Shown here in pieces: positions 1 through 7,188 of a DNA stretch of 34,901 bases. This DNA comes from Bradymonadales bacterium (GTDB lineage Bacteria > Bdellovibrionota > UBA2394): the NCBI GenBank assembly GCA_007693605.1, contig REDG01000063.1:1-34901 (forward strand). The letters run 5' to 3'. The position numbers and the translations under genes were made by a program. The number at the start of each line of letters is the position of its first letter. The first letter of the stretch is position 1. Below the pieces are notes generated by a model that made no database searches, was not told the DNA's origin, and saw only the letters and a program-made list of their open reading frames with translations.

Positions 1-176
1 ACAGCTGTAGACGGTACTATAGGCATCTTTGCTCTCGAAGGCTGCGCACTGCTCGAAGCTTCATTCGCTCGGGTACTCGCTCACCGTAAATTGGGGTTCG
101 AATCCCTCCCTCTCCGAGTTCTTCCTCGCTTCTTAGCTTCTCACAGGTATAGATGGTGCTATAGGCATCTTTGCTC
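1..176. repeat. 34-bp imperfect direct repeat pair (1-34 and 143-176)
   Basis: Bases 1-34 recur at 143-176 with four mismatches. The last 18 bases of each copy (17-34 and 159-176, CTATAGGCATCTTTGCTC) are identical. The spacer holds a tRNA-Ser-like 3' end. The first copy starts at the window edge, so the repeat may extend further left. After 176 the two copies diverge completely. This is what one would expect from duplication around a tRNA locus or the scar of an integrated element, but no integrase is visible here. Confidence 0.6.
92..116 (+). pseudogene. tRNA-Ser-like 3' fragment (T arm plus acceptor 3' strand)
   Basis: The stretch reads as a T arm with loop TTCGAAT at 97-103. Its stem has three G-C pairs, one G-U pair and one mismatch. 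It is followed by an acceptor 3' strand CCTCTCC (109-115) and a G discriminator at 116, as in tRNA-Ser. No matching GGAGAGG acceptor strand, D arm or anticodon arm lies in the 90 bases upstream, and no CCA follows. It is therefore a fragment and not a working tRNA gene. Such fragments are left by integration into tRNA genes or by duplication of tRNA 3' ends. Confidence 0.5.
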
Positions 177-280
177 CCTGGCATGCCCTTGCAATCATTA
201 ATGTTGAGGGCGTGACATCTCACAACATCCTCAGAAAGGATAAGTGGCTTTTACATGAAATTATTAAATAATAATAAAAA

Positions 281-331
281 CATGTTGCTTCTGGCTACCC
301 TATGTTATTATTAATTCCTAATAACAACATG
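281..331. promoter_or_regulatory. Nested inverted repeats over the abiEi start (candidate AbiEi operator)
   Basis: Two inverted repeats overlap here. TGTTATTA (303-310) and TAATAACA (319-326) form a perfect 8-bp repeat with an 8-base spacer. CATGTTG (281-287) and CAACATG (325-331) form a perfect 7-bp repeat. The surrounding 255-325 stretch is strongly A+T rich, as expected for a promoter. AbiEi proteins are known to bind inverted repeats upstream of their own operon and repress it, so these are natural operator candidates. Binding itself is inferred. Confidence 0.45.
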
Positions 332-988
332 AATAAATCATCCAAAAAACCAAGGCCGAAGGGCCCAGAAAGGCAGGGCAAGCTTTATGAGATTGCCGCC
401 TCGCAGGAGGGATATTTTACTCCGAAGCAGGCTGAAGCCTGTGGCTATAGTAAGTACAATCATCCGTATCATGTCACTAAAGGCGCATGGGTTCGCGAAG
501 GCCGAGGGATCTATCGCCTCAAACTCTTTCCAACAGATCAGGTAAGAGGGCAGCTCGTTCGCTATTCCCTCTGGTCACGTGGGGCTGATGATAAGCCTCA
601 GGGAGTTTATTCACACGAGACGGCTCTCAGCATCTACGAGCTTTCCGATCTAATGCCATCAAAGCTTCATATGACAGTGCCTAAAAAATTTCGAAAGTGG
701 GCAGAGACGCCGAAAATTCTTAAACTTTACCACGGCGACCTCGACTCGACCGATATCGAGACAAAGCGAGGTTTTCGCGTTACCAAACCACTTCGCACAC
801 TTCTTGATCTCATAGAAGCAAATGGAACCTCTCCTGAATTCATAGAGCAAGGGCTTAACGAGGCTATCGCGCGAGGCCTTATTCGACTGAAAGAGCTTAA
901 ATCTCAAAAAATTCCTGAAGATGTTAGAAAGAAATTTATCAAATGGATAGGGCCAAACAAGAGACGCGCGCTGGAGAACCTTGGATGA
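302..988 (+). CDS. abiEi: AbiEi-type antitoxin and autorepressor of an AbiE toxin-antitoxin system
   Basis: The 228-residue protein opens with a winged-helix region (about residues 25-72: KLYEIAASQEGYFTPKQA, then a GAWVREGRGIYRL turn) typical of the AbiEi_4 antitoxin domain. A second alpha/beta region follows, containing HETALSIYEL, as in AbiEi C-terminal domains. In this family the protein represses its operon and counteracts the nucleotidyltransferase toxin. The toxin gene starts inside its stop codon (ATGA, 985-988), which fits coupled translation. Two starts are possible, ATG 302 and ATG 329. Neither has a clear Shine-Dalgarno sequence and both lie in inverted repeats, so the true start is uncertain. 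The DNA-binding part begins after either start. The tRNA-like fragment upstream suggests this pair was acquired. Confidence 0.85.
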   Translation: MLLLIPNNNMNKSSKKPRPKGPERQGKLYEIAASQEGYFTPKQAEACGYSKYNHPYHVTKGAWVREGRGIYRLKLFPTDQVRGQLVRYSLWSRGADDKPQGVYSHETALSIYELSDLMPSKLHMTVPKKFRKWAETPKILKLYHGDLDSTDIETKRGFRVTKPLRTLLDLIEANGTSPEFIEQGLNEAIARGLIRLKELKSQKIPEDVRKKFIKWIGPNKRRALENLG

Positions 989-1854
989 CTAGAATCAAAG
1001 AATATAAAATAGCGTCCGCTTTTCGGTCAGCTATTGAAGATCGGTTGAAAACAATTTCTGAAAAAGAAAAGGTAGATATTCAACGACTCCGTCGTCAGTT
1101 TGCCTTTGATCGGCTACTCGCGCGGCTGTTTCGAGGCGGATCTCCGCCTTGGATTCTAAAGGGTGGCTATGCCATGCAACTTCGAACCACTCAATCACGT
1201 ACCACAAAAGACATAGATCTTGCGATCCAAGAGACAAAATTGTTTTCTGGAGATTCTGAACACCAATTACTTCTCGAAAAACTTCGGGACAAAGCAGAAG
1301 TGGATCTAAAAGACTTTTGCTTGTTTCAGATCACCGGCCCGATTATGGATTTGGATGCCGCCCCTTATGGTGGTGCTCGCTTTCATATCAATCTTATTTT
1401 GGATGACAGGTCTTTTGAAAAATTTCACTTAGACATAGGAATTGGCGACGCCGTTATCGAGCCTCTCGACGAGCTTACTCCTCGAAACTGGCTTGATTTT
1501 GCAGGATTTGAATCTCAAAAGTATCCGAGTCTTTCAAAAGAGCAGCAACTTGCTGAGAAGATCCACGCTTACACATTACCGCGATCCTCTGATCGGGAGA
1601 ACTCGCGAGTAAAGGATCTCATCGACATGTTGCTTTTCATAGAACTGAATTCGCTCAATTTAAAGTTTTTGAAAACCGCAATTGATGAAACCTTTAAACA
1701 ACGAGAGACTCACAACTTTAAGCCCGAGCTTCCTCAGCCACCCGCTTCATGGGCACGACCTTTTGCAAAACTAGCGAAGGAGTGCAGCCTTACGACGGAT
1801 CTTGAAAAAGCCTACGAAATTGTTCGAACTTATGTTTTGAGACTTAACCTCTAG
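985..1854 (+). CDS. abiEii: AbiEii/AbiGii-family nucleotidyltransferase toxin
   Basis: The 289-residue protein has the minimal nucleotidyltransferase fold of AbiEii toxins. Its first motif is LKGGYAMQLR (about 58-67). The metal-binding acidic pair follows in TTKDIDLAI (D76 and D78). A later basic/acidic motif lies in QLAEKIHAY and RVKDLIDML (K192, R208, K210, D211, D214). Related toxins block growth by modifying RNA, with tRNA shown for some members; the target here is not visible. I chose ATG 985 because it overlaps the antitoxin stop as ATGA and has GGAGAA eight bases upstream. A longer start at 943 would overlap the antitoxin by 46 bases and is less likely. All key residues are present, so the system looks intact and not decayed. 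Confidence 0.87.
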   Translation: MTRIKEYKIASAFRSAIEDRLKTISEKEKVDIQRLRRQFAFDRLLARLFRGGSPPWILKGGYAMQLRTTQSRTTKDIDLAIQETKLFSGDSEHQLLLEKLRDKAEVDLKDFCLFQITGPIMDLDAAPYGGARFHINLILDDRSFEKFHLDIGIGDAVIEPLDELTPRNWLDFAGFESQKYPSLSKEQQLAEKIHAYTLPRSSDRENSRVKDLIDMLLFIELNSLNLKFLKTAIDETFKQRETHNFKPELPQPPASWARPFAKLAKECSLTTDLEKAYEIVRTYVLRLNL

Positions 1855-1855
1855 A

Positions 1856-1891
1856 ATCAAAACGCGGGCACTCTGGGGCCCATGTTTTGAT
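1856..1891. terminator. Strong hairpin just after abiEii, possible terminator
   Basis: ATCAAAAC (1856-1863) pairs with GTTTTGAT (1884-1891), and GGGC (1866-1869) pairs with GCCC (1878-1881). One G-U pair and one mismatch sit between these blocks, giving a stem of about 14 positions around an 8-base loop. It begins two bases after the abiEii stop. No long U tract follows, so it may act as an mRNA-end stabiliser instead of a classical terminator. Confidence 0.5.
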
Positions 1892-1987
1892 CCTCGCCTT
1901 TCTACTCAAGATAAATAAATAATTTTGGAATTTCAAAAATTTAGCCACGACGCCCGCCACTGATTTTGCCCCTCTAATGAGGATAAC

Positions 1988-2027
1988 GGGGGACGGGAGA
2001 CAGAAGTGCCTGACCCCCATCGACCCC
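1988..2027. other. G/C-run intergenic sequence with a REP-like motif
   Basis: GGGGG (1988-1992) and CCCCC (2014-2018) can pair around the segment containing AAGTGCCTGACCCCC. Motifs of the form GTGCCTGACCCC are familiar to me as scattered intergenic repeats in other bacterial genomes, often near REP-associated transposases. Only one copy is present here and no transposase is nearby, so the assignment is tentative. The rest of the 1892-2027 gap shows no gene. Confidence 0.25.
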
Positions 2028-3176
2028 TCAGCTCTCGATCTGATCTCTGATCTCTTTGACTTCAGCTTCAAAATTATCGGGGGTCATGAGTACGAGTTGA
2101 GCGGTCGGAAAGCTCTCTTTAAATCTTTGAAGTCCTGAGGTTTCTTTGCCGTGGCCCCACTTTACTTCAATTGCCCAAAGTTTTTTTCCAAATCTGAGGA
2201 TGTAATCGACCTCACAGTTTTTCTCTCTCCAATAAAAAAGCTCGCCCGGCAGTTGAAGAAGTAAATTTCCGACGACCACCTCAAAGGCCCTCCCATAATC
2301 TGACTGATCATAGTCAGCATCTAGAGTGATCGAATAGAGCGCCGGGCACATGGTCAAAATCTTTGGAGATGAACTCCGAGACAGGGTCTTTTTACTTGAA
2401 TACTTAAACAACTGTCGCAGCAGGAAGGCTTGTTCGAATAGCTCAAGATAGTGCTTTATCAGCTCGGTGTTTCCCTTCTCTTGAAGCTGCCCCAGTAGTT
2501 TCGTATAGCTGATTTCTTGTCCTGCATAGGAGCATGCGATATCGAAGCATTGCTTGAAGAGGGCGGGTGATTTCACTCGAGCAATCGATAGAATGTCTTT
2601 TCCGATGACCGGATCAATGATCGAATTCCTGATGTAATCCATCCACTCGAGTTTGTTTCGCATAAACTCGTAGCTGCCGGGATATCCCCCATACTTAAGA
2701 TAGTCCTCAAGCTCGAGTTGATAGGCCGCCGAACTTTCATCAAAGTTCCAATGAAAGACTTGATGAAGAAGAAAGCGCCCCGCCAGGCTTTCTTGAAGGC
2801 CTTGTTGAAGTTCAAGTGAGCTCGAACCCAAAAGAACGAACTGAAGACGATCCTCTTTTTCTCTTTCATCGTCCCATATCTTCTTTACGACCTCAGCCCA
2901 CTTCTCGACCTTCTGAACTTCATCAATCACGAGAAGGCCGGTCGCTGACCTACTCTTCGCATCAAGATATCGCTCGAGAAGCCACGAACCATCTTTCGAG
3001 ACATCCCCGTCTGCAGAGAAATAGAACGAAGGCCGCGATATCGAGCGAAGCAGCTGCCGTACGCCAGTCGTTTTACCCACTTGGCGCGGCCCAAGAACCA
3101 GCTGGATAAAACTAGGATGACGAGACAAGCTCAACTCAAGCGCAGAGACAAAGGATCGCTGATAGAGCTTCTTCAT
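2028..3176 (-). CDS. AAA+ ATPase with C-terminal DUF4143 domain
   Basis: The 382-residue protein has a Walker A motif GPRQVGKTT at 29-37 and a Walker B motif LLVIDEVQ at 81-88 (AAA_14 type). The C-terminal DUF4143 region contains CEVDYILRFGKKLWAIEVK near residue 325, a nuclease-like E-V-D / E-V-K arrangement seen across this family. These ATPases are widespread, are often found singly in accessory regions, and their cellular role is unknown. They are suspected of acting with mobile or defence loci. The start ATG at 3176 has no Shine-Dalgarno sequence and lies four bases from a 36-bp palindrome, suggesting tight self-control or a leaderless message. It converges on the AbiE pair and is probably part of the same accessory segment. 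Confidence 0.85.
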   Translation of the reverse strand: MKKLYQRSFVSALELSLSRHPSFIQLVLGPRQVGKTTGVRQLLRSISRPSFYFSADGDVSKDGSWLLERYLDAKSRSATGLLVIDEVQKVEKWAEVVKKIWDDEREKEDRLQFVLLGSSSLELQQGLQESLAGRFLLHQVFHWNFDESSAAYQLELEDYLKYGGYPGSYEFMRNKLEWMDYIRNSIIDPVIGKDILSIARVKSPALFKQCFDIACSYAGQEISYTKLLGQLQEKGNTELIKHYLELFEQAFLLRQLFKYSSKKTLSRSSSPKILTMCPALYSITLDADYDQSDYGRAFEVVVGNLLLQLPGELFYWREKNCEVDYILRFGKKLWAIEVKWGHGKETSGLQRFKESFPTAQLVLMTPDNFEAEVKEIRDQIES

Positions 3177-3180
3177 TTTA

Positions 3181-3216
3181 CTAGCTTAATCTAGTAAAAA
3201 TACTAGGTCAAGCTAG
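3181..3216 (-). promoter_or_regulatory. 36-bp palindrome covering the ATPase promoter
   Basis: CTAGCTTAATCTAGTA (3181-3196) and TACTAGGTCAAGCTAG (3201-3216) are inverted repeats matching at 14 of 16 positions around an AAAA centre. Read on the minus strand the arms contain TTGACC and, 17 bases on, TAAGCT. These could serve as -35 and weak -10 boxes. Transcription would then start at or very close to the ATG at 3176. This is a good operator-promoter candidate, but no cognate regulator is identified. Confidence 0.55.
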
Positions 3217-3278
3217 TGAAAAGTGGATGGTTGATATTAATTAATAAATTCAATTACTTATGGATTCACGACTAGGGC

Positions 3279-3294
3279 AGATGGGCCCTTAGCG
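3279..3294 (+). repeat. Short fragment of the GGGCCCTTAGCG intergenic repeat family
   Basis: AGATGGGCCCTTAGCG is identical to the junction segment of the full repeat at 29507-29522 and 29630-29645. Nothing else of the element is recognisable on either side, so this is either a decayed copy or only the core hairpin half-site. It lies between the ATPase promoter and a small membrane-protein gene. The remainder of 3217-3310 shows no gene. Confidence 0.4.
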
Positions 3295-3310
3295 ACTCTC
3301 TCCCAAGGTT

Positions 3311-3439
3311 TCAGCTCTCGCGAGTCAAAGCAAACACCGTCCCCACAATGCTGAGTACAATGAACAAACCGAAGCCTGTGATAAACAAAATCTGCTCGTA
3401 AGACTGGGCCTGAACCATTGAGACCATCTCTTCAATCAT
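3311..3439 (-). CDS. Small single-span membrane protein, 42 residues
   Basis: An ATG at 3439 opens a 42-codon frame ending in TGA at 3311. The translation starts MIEEMVSMVQAQSYEQ and continues into one hydrophobic helix of about 23 residues (ILFITGFGLFIVLSIVGTVFA). It ends in LTRES. A polar N-terminus, one clean transmembrane helix and a short charged tail are typical of real small membrane proteins and unlikely by chance. It lies 29 bases downstream of the subtilisin-like protease on the same strand, so the two may be co-transcribed. The ribosome-binding site is weak. I do not recognise a family. Confidence 0.55.
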   Translation of the reverse strand: MIEEMVSMVQAQSYEQILFITGFGLFIVLSIVGTVFALTRES

Positions 3440-3468
3440 GGCTTGTTTCTACTCTTGATGAACGGAAT

Positions 3469-5241
3469 TTACAATCCTGAAGAGCCGGCTGCCACCACGA
3501 AGACTTCGTTCGAGACTTCGAAATCCCAGTGATATCGTCCTCCCGACTTACCGTCTCGATTTCCGTCTAACTCTCGAAAGAACGGATCGTACAAAGAGCC
3601 GGGTTGAGCCTCTAGCCGATAGATCCCATCGGGCAGTCCCGACTCAACCTCGAGCCGAATCTGATTCGATCCCAGTCGATAAGTTTGATCGACAGAAAAG
3701 GGAATCACTTCAATCGCATTTCCCTTGTAGTCCACCCGAGACAGTAGCCAGGCCGCTTCGTTCTGGGCCGACTCCCTAGCGAGAATGCCTTGGAGCTTGA
3801 CCTCAACCCCAACCGCTCGTCTCTCAGAAAGATTCTGTTCGTAGGCCGCTCGCACTTGTCGCACTTGCGGGGGCCTTGCACGACCCACAACCGCTCTTAG
3901 GGCGTTCACTCGGCCAGCCCCCAATCCGTCTGCATACCTTGGGTTAAGTGAATCAATCGAATCCGTCGTTCCGTAAAGCTGTGCGACCACTTGTTCTCGC
4001 GTCCAAGTGGGATTCGCCGCCCAAATCAGAGCGGCCACCCCTGCGGCGACCGGGGTCGCCATACTGGTTCCGCTCATCGATTCATAGCGATTGCCCGGCA
4101 CGGTCGACAGAATGTCAGAACCGGGAGCACAAATGTCAATTCCCCTTCCCCAATTGCTGAAAGAGCTCAAACGATCTTCCCAGCCTTCACTAGTCTCTGT
4201 GCTACAAACCAAGATCAATGATTCGAAATGCCTTCTCTTTGGAGCCTGTTGCCTGTTGTTTCCCGCTGAGTTGAAGTGAATGGCCCCTGCCTGATCCACG
4301 AACTCCAGAGCCGCCTCAAATATCGGATCTCCAACAAAGGAATCAATATTGTAGCTAGTACTAATAATTCGTGCACCATTGTCGACGGCATATCGGTAAG
4401 ACTCTGCGATCATGACAGAGCTCCAAGAGCCTACGCCTGGGTCGTAAAACTTGATCGGCATAATTCTTGATTGTGGCGCCACGCCCGCAATTCCAACTCC
4501 GTTGTCCATCGCTCCGGCAATGATTCCTGCAACATGAGTTCCGTGATCGTTATAACCTCCCCAAAATGATTTAGTGGGGTTGGGATCGTTATTGTTCTGA
4601 ACAAAGTTCCAACCATGAATGTCATCGACATATCCGTTCTTGTCACTGTCGTGACCGTCTCTGACTTCCCCCTTGTTTTTCCAAATTTGAGATTTCAAGT
4701 CTTCATGCTGAAGGTCAACGCCATCATCCGTTACGGCCACCACCACATCTTCTGAACCCCGAATAAAGAGCCAGGCGTATCGAGCTTGAATGATGTCGAG
4801 ATAGCGCTGTTGAAAGAGAAAGGGATCATTCGGAGAATAGCCCCCCCGACTAGGTAACACTTCGCGGGCCTCGCCTTCATACTCATAGTTTTCACTGACC
4901 CACACCAACAGATCGGTCTTCTTGAGCTCTCTTAAAGTTTGAAAGACCGCTGCCTCCTTTTCAGGCCGCAAATGAATGAGGTGAACGAACTGCCCGCCCG
5001 CCTCTCTATTCACCAAGACGATTCGAGCAGATCTCGCGTCGAGAGGCCGAAGAGAGTGAGAACGGAGTTCTTGGTTCAGAGAATCGATCGTCGAGTGGCT
5101 CTGCTGCAAGCGAAGAGCGGCGACCAACTCTCCACTCTGACTCGACTTTCTAATGACCGCTGCGTGAAGGCCCCTCTGCGGCTGGATGGCCTCCAAAAGA
5201 AGCCAACAACTCAACAGGCCTAGGCCCAATAACTTACGCAT
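3469..5241 (-). CDS. Secreted S8 (subtilisin-family) serine protease
   Basis: The 590-residue protein begins with a signal peptide (MRKLLGLGLLSCWLLLEA). A pro-region of about 110 residues follows, then a peptidase S8 domain. The triad is visible: Asp172 in VAVTDDGVD, His233 in NDHGTHVAG and Ser393 in SGTSMATP. The oxyanion-hole Asn is in SAGNN at about 328. A DSDKNGYVDD segment near 199-207 resembles a calcium site in thermitase/fervidolysin-like enzymes. About 160 residues of beta-rich C-terminal region follow the catalytic domain. I set the start at ATG 5241 because GGGGGAGGGG lies just upstream and the signal peptide begins there. It probably degrades protein in the periplasm or outside the cell. 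The small membrane-protein gene follows directly. Confidence 0.92.
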   Translation of the reverse strand: MRKLLGLGLLSCWLLLEAIQPQRGLHAAVIRKSSQSGELVAALRLQQSHSTIDSLNQELRSHSLRPLDARSARIVLVNREAGGQFVHLIHLRPEKEAAVFQTLRELKKTDLLVWVSENYEYEGEAREVLPSRGGYSPNDPFLFQQRYLDIIQARYAWLFIRGSEDVVVAVTDDGVDLQHEDLKSQIWKNKGEVRDGHDSDKNGYVDDIHGWNFVQNNNDPNPTKSFWGGYNDHGTHVAGIIAGAMDNGVGIAGVAPQSRIMPIKFYDPGVGSWSSVMIAESYRYAVDNGARIISTSYNIDSFVGDPIFEAALEFVDQAGAIHFNSAGNNRQQAPKRRHFESLILVCSTETSEGWEDRLSSFSNWGRGIDICAPGSDILSTVPGNRYESMSGTSMATPVAAGVAALIWAANPTWTREQVVAQLYGTTDSIDSLNPRYADGLGAGRVNALRAVVGRARPPQVRQVRAAYEQNLSERRAVGVEVKLQGILARESAQNEAAWLLSRVDYKGNAIEVIPFSVDQTYRLGSNQIRLEVESGLPDGIYRLEAQPGSLYDPFFRELDGNRDGKSGGRYHWDFEVSNEVFVVAAGSSGL

Positions 5242-5345
5242 TTTCCCCTCCCCCAAGGTTCAAATGAAAGAATCCCTAAGACTAGTCTATCGCAAGCCCG
5301 CTTCGTTCCCAAAGAAAAGCCGCTCCAGTGAAAAAAGAATTTTTC

Positions 5346-5402
5346 AGAGCCAGCGTGTTAGCGCGATGCGAAAATCTCGCTAAGCCCCTTGTGGAAGGCT
5401 CT
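5346..5402. other. Nested inverted repeats between the protease and dnaX
   Basis: AGAGCC (5346-5351) pairs with GGCTCT (5397-5402), and inside it TTAGCG (5358-5363) pairs with CGCTAA (5378-5383). The 222-bp divergent gap (5242-5463) must hold promoters for both flanking genes, but I could not assign clear boxes. The gap was checked for the conserved GGAAGGAAGCA loop of the SRP RNA, which often precedes dnaX, and it is not present. Confidence 0.25.
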
Positions 5403-5463
5403 CCGCTCAATACGGCCCTCATATTGACCGATCGCCCACTTTGCGACTAAAGCTTGAAGTCGA

Positions 5464-7134
5464 ATGTCTCTCAAGAGAAGCAATTTGAATTTGGCCAGAA
5501 GGTATCGCCCAAAGCTGCTGTCAGAGCTGACTGGCCAGGTCGCCGCCGTCAAGCTTTTGTCAGAAGCCATCGAGAAAGATCAGATCGCTCCAGCCTATTT
5601 GTTCTCTGGCCCTCGTGGTGTGGGCAAGACCAGCATGGCGAGAATATTTGCGCGCGCAGCCTGCTGCCTCTCAACCGACAGCTCACAAAGACCTTGCGGA
5701 AAGTGCCGCTCTTGCAAATTGATTGCAGAGTCTGGGTCTATGGATGTCTTAGAAATTGATGGCGCCTCTCACACCGGGGTCGATGATGTTCGAAATCTGA
5801 TTGATGCCGTTGCTTACCGGCCGAGTGTCGGAGCACGAAATGTCTACATCGTTGATGAAGTTCATATGCTTTCAACTGCAGCCTTTAACGCTCTATTGAA
5901 AACACTCGAAGAACCGCCTCGCCATGCTCTGTTTTTATTCGCCACAACAGAAATTGAGAAGATCCCCGCCACGATTCTCTCTCGCGTTCAACGCTTGGAA
6001 TTAAAGCGAATCAATGAGTCTGAAATTGTTTCAAACCTTCAGGGAATTTGTGAGCAAGAAGAGATTCAATACGAAGCCTCTAGTCTTCAGCAGATTGCCG
6101 TTGCTGCGGACGGATCTCTTCGTGATGCGCAAACTCTGATGGAGCAAATGATTTTGCTATCCGGAGAAAAAGTTGTCTCTCAAAGCATCGCCGACCAGTT
6201 TCTGGGCAGCATTGGTCCAGACAAAGAAGTGGCGCTCCTAGAACTAATAGCACATAAAGATCAGACAGCCCTTCTGTCTCAGCTTTCAGGCTTTCATGAG
6301 AAAGGCAAAGATCTGCTCGTTCTTGCAAATCGACTTTTGAAGTGGTGCCGCGCCTGCCTGATTTCGAAATCGACAAAAGACTGGAATCTTCTTTCAGCAG
6401 AATTCGACGGAAATCTGCTAAAGAGACTGGAGAAAGCTTTCGAAAAATGGACGATTGAAGACATCGACCGTCTGTTTGAAATTCTCTGGACGGCCAACGA
6501 GCGATTGAGGCGCTCTGACCAGGCCTTGATCGTATTAGAGATTGCCCTTCTTCGAGCTTGTCGCATGACCAGCAGTCTGGATTTAAGAGATTTGCTTGAT
6601 CGGCTCGATGAGCTGAGCATCGCGCAAGCCCAGGGGACAGGGCTTCCTGCTCCTGACACAGCAGTGCCGAGCAGCCGCCCCCATCAGCCGTCGATGCCTA
6701 AAAAGAAATCGCAAGCCCGATCAGCGGCCCAAGAGAAGCCCATCGAGAAACAAAGGTTCGAAACTTCTGATCAACTTCTTGAAGCCCTTAGAGGAGCAAA
6801 GCCCAGCCTTTACACACTCGCCCTTTGCGCGCAGAAACGAGAGTTGAAGTCTGGAGTGTGGAGTCTTTGCTACCCTCAGAATCATTTTGCCTACCGTCAA
6901 ATCTCTGAGCCTCTTATTCAAAAGGAGCTAAAGACTTTTCTTTCAGAGGCCTCTGAAAATCCTATTGATTTCAAAGTCATTGGCATAGAAGGGGCCGGCC
7001 CTCAAAAGGCCTCTGAGAAGAACTTCATACAGTCTGCAAAGAAAGAGATTTTAAGTGATCCAGACCTCCAACAAATCGCCAGTGAACTGAACGGAAGAGT
7101 GAGCGAGGTGACGATTGAAGGCATCAAGACTTAG
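5464..7134 (+). CDS. dnaX: DNA polymerase III gamma/tau subunit
   Basis: This is the clamp-loader ATPase of the replicative polymerase. The 556-residue protein carries LARRYRPKLLSELTGQ at 10-25, Walker A GPRGVGKTS at 49-57 and a zinc-binding cysteine cluster (C67 or C68, C78, C81, C84). It also has Walker B VYIVDEVH at 127-134 and the SRC-like sensor LSRVQR at 172-177. The region after about 385 is low-complexity and Ala/Pro/Lys rich, then ends in a short folded domain as in tau. A T-AAA-AAG stretch near 6697 in the linker is only a weak candidate for the frameshift that makes gamma. The ribosome site before ATG 5464 is poor. ybaB and recR, which commonly follow dnaX, are replaced here by cutA and lon. 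Confidence 0.95.
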   Translation: MSLKRSNLNLARRYRPKLLSELTGQVAAVKLLSEAIEKDQIAPAYLFSGPRGVGKTSMARIFARAACCLSTDSSQRPCGKCRSCKLIAESGSMDVLEIDGASHTGVDDVRNLIDAVAYRPSVGARNVYIVDEVHMLSTAAFNALLKTLEEPPRHALFLFATTEIEKIPATILSRVQRLELKRINESEIVSNLQGICEQEEIQYEASSLQQIAVAADGSLRDAQTLMEQMILLSGEKVVSQSIADQFLGSIGPDKEVALLELIAHKDQTALLSQLSGFHEKGKDLLVLANRLLKWCRACLISKSTKDWNLLSAEFDGNLLKRLEKAFEKWTIEDIDRLFEILWTANERLRRSDQALIVLEIALLRACRMTSSLDLRDLLDRLDELSIAQAQGTGLPAPDTAVPSSRPHQPSMPKKKSQARSAAQEKPIEKQRFETSDQLLEALRGAKPSLYTLALCAQKRELKSGVWSLCYPQNHFAYRQISEPLIQKELKTFLSEASENPIDFKVIGIEGAGPQKASEKNFIQSAKKEILSDPDLQQIASELNGRVSEVTIEGIKT

Positions 7135-7188
7135 AAATCTGAAGGCTTAGAAGGGCGAGAGGGATCTGACTGTGAGGGCTTCTCTGTT

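Noticed and set aside
17..223. Minus-strand frame of 68 codons across the tRNA-like fragment
   Set aside because: It is the antisense of the tRNA 3' end (the EGGIRTP-type peptide common in false calls) and has no ribosome site or domain.
4091..4470. Several plus-strand frames inside the protease gene
   Set aside because: They are antisense to a gene with a complete catalytic triad and show no domain or ribosome site.
5257..5463. SRP (4.5S) RNA gene before dnaX
   Set aside because: The conserved GGAAGGAAGCA-type loop sequence is absent on both strands, although this is a common location for it.
6690..6715. Programmed frameshift site in dnaX producing gamma
   Set aside because: Only T-AAA-AAG is present, without the full A-AAA-AAG heptamer or an obvious downstream stem, so there is no firm support.
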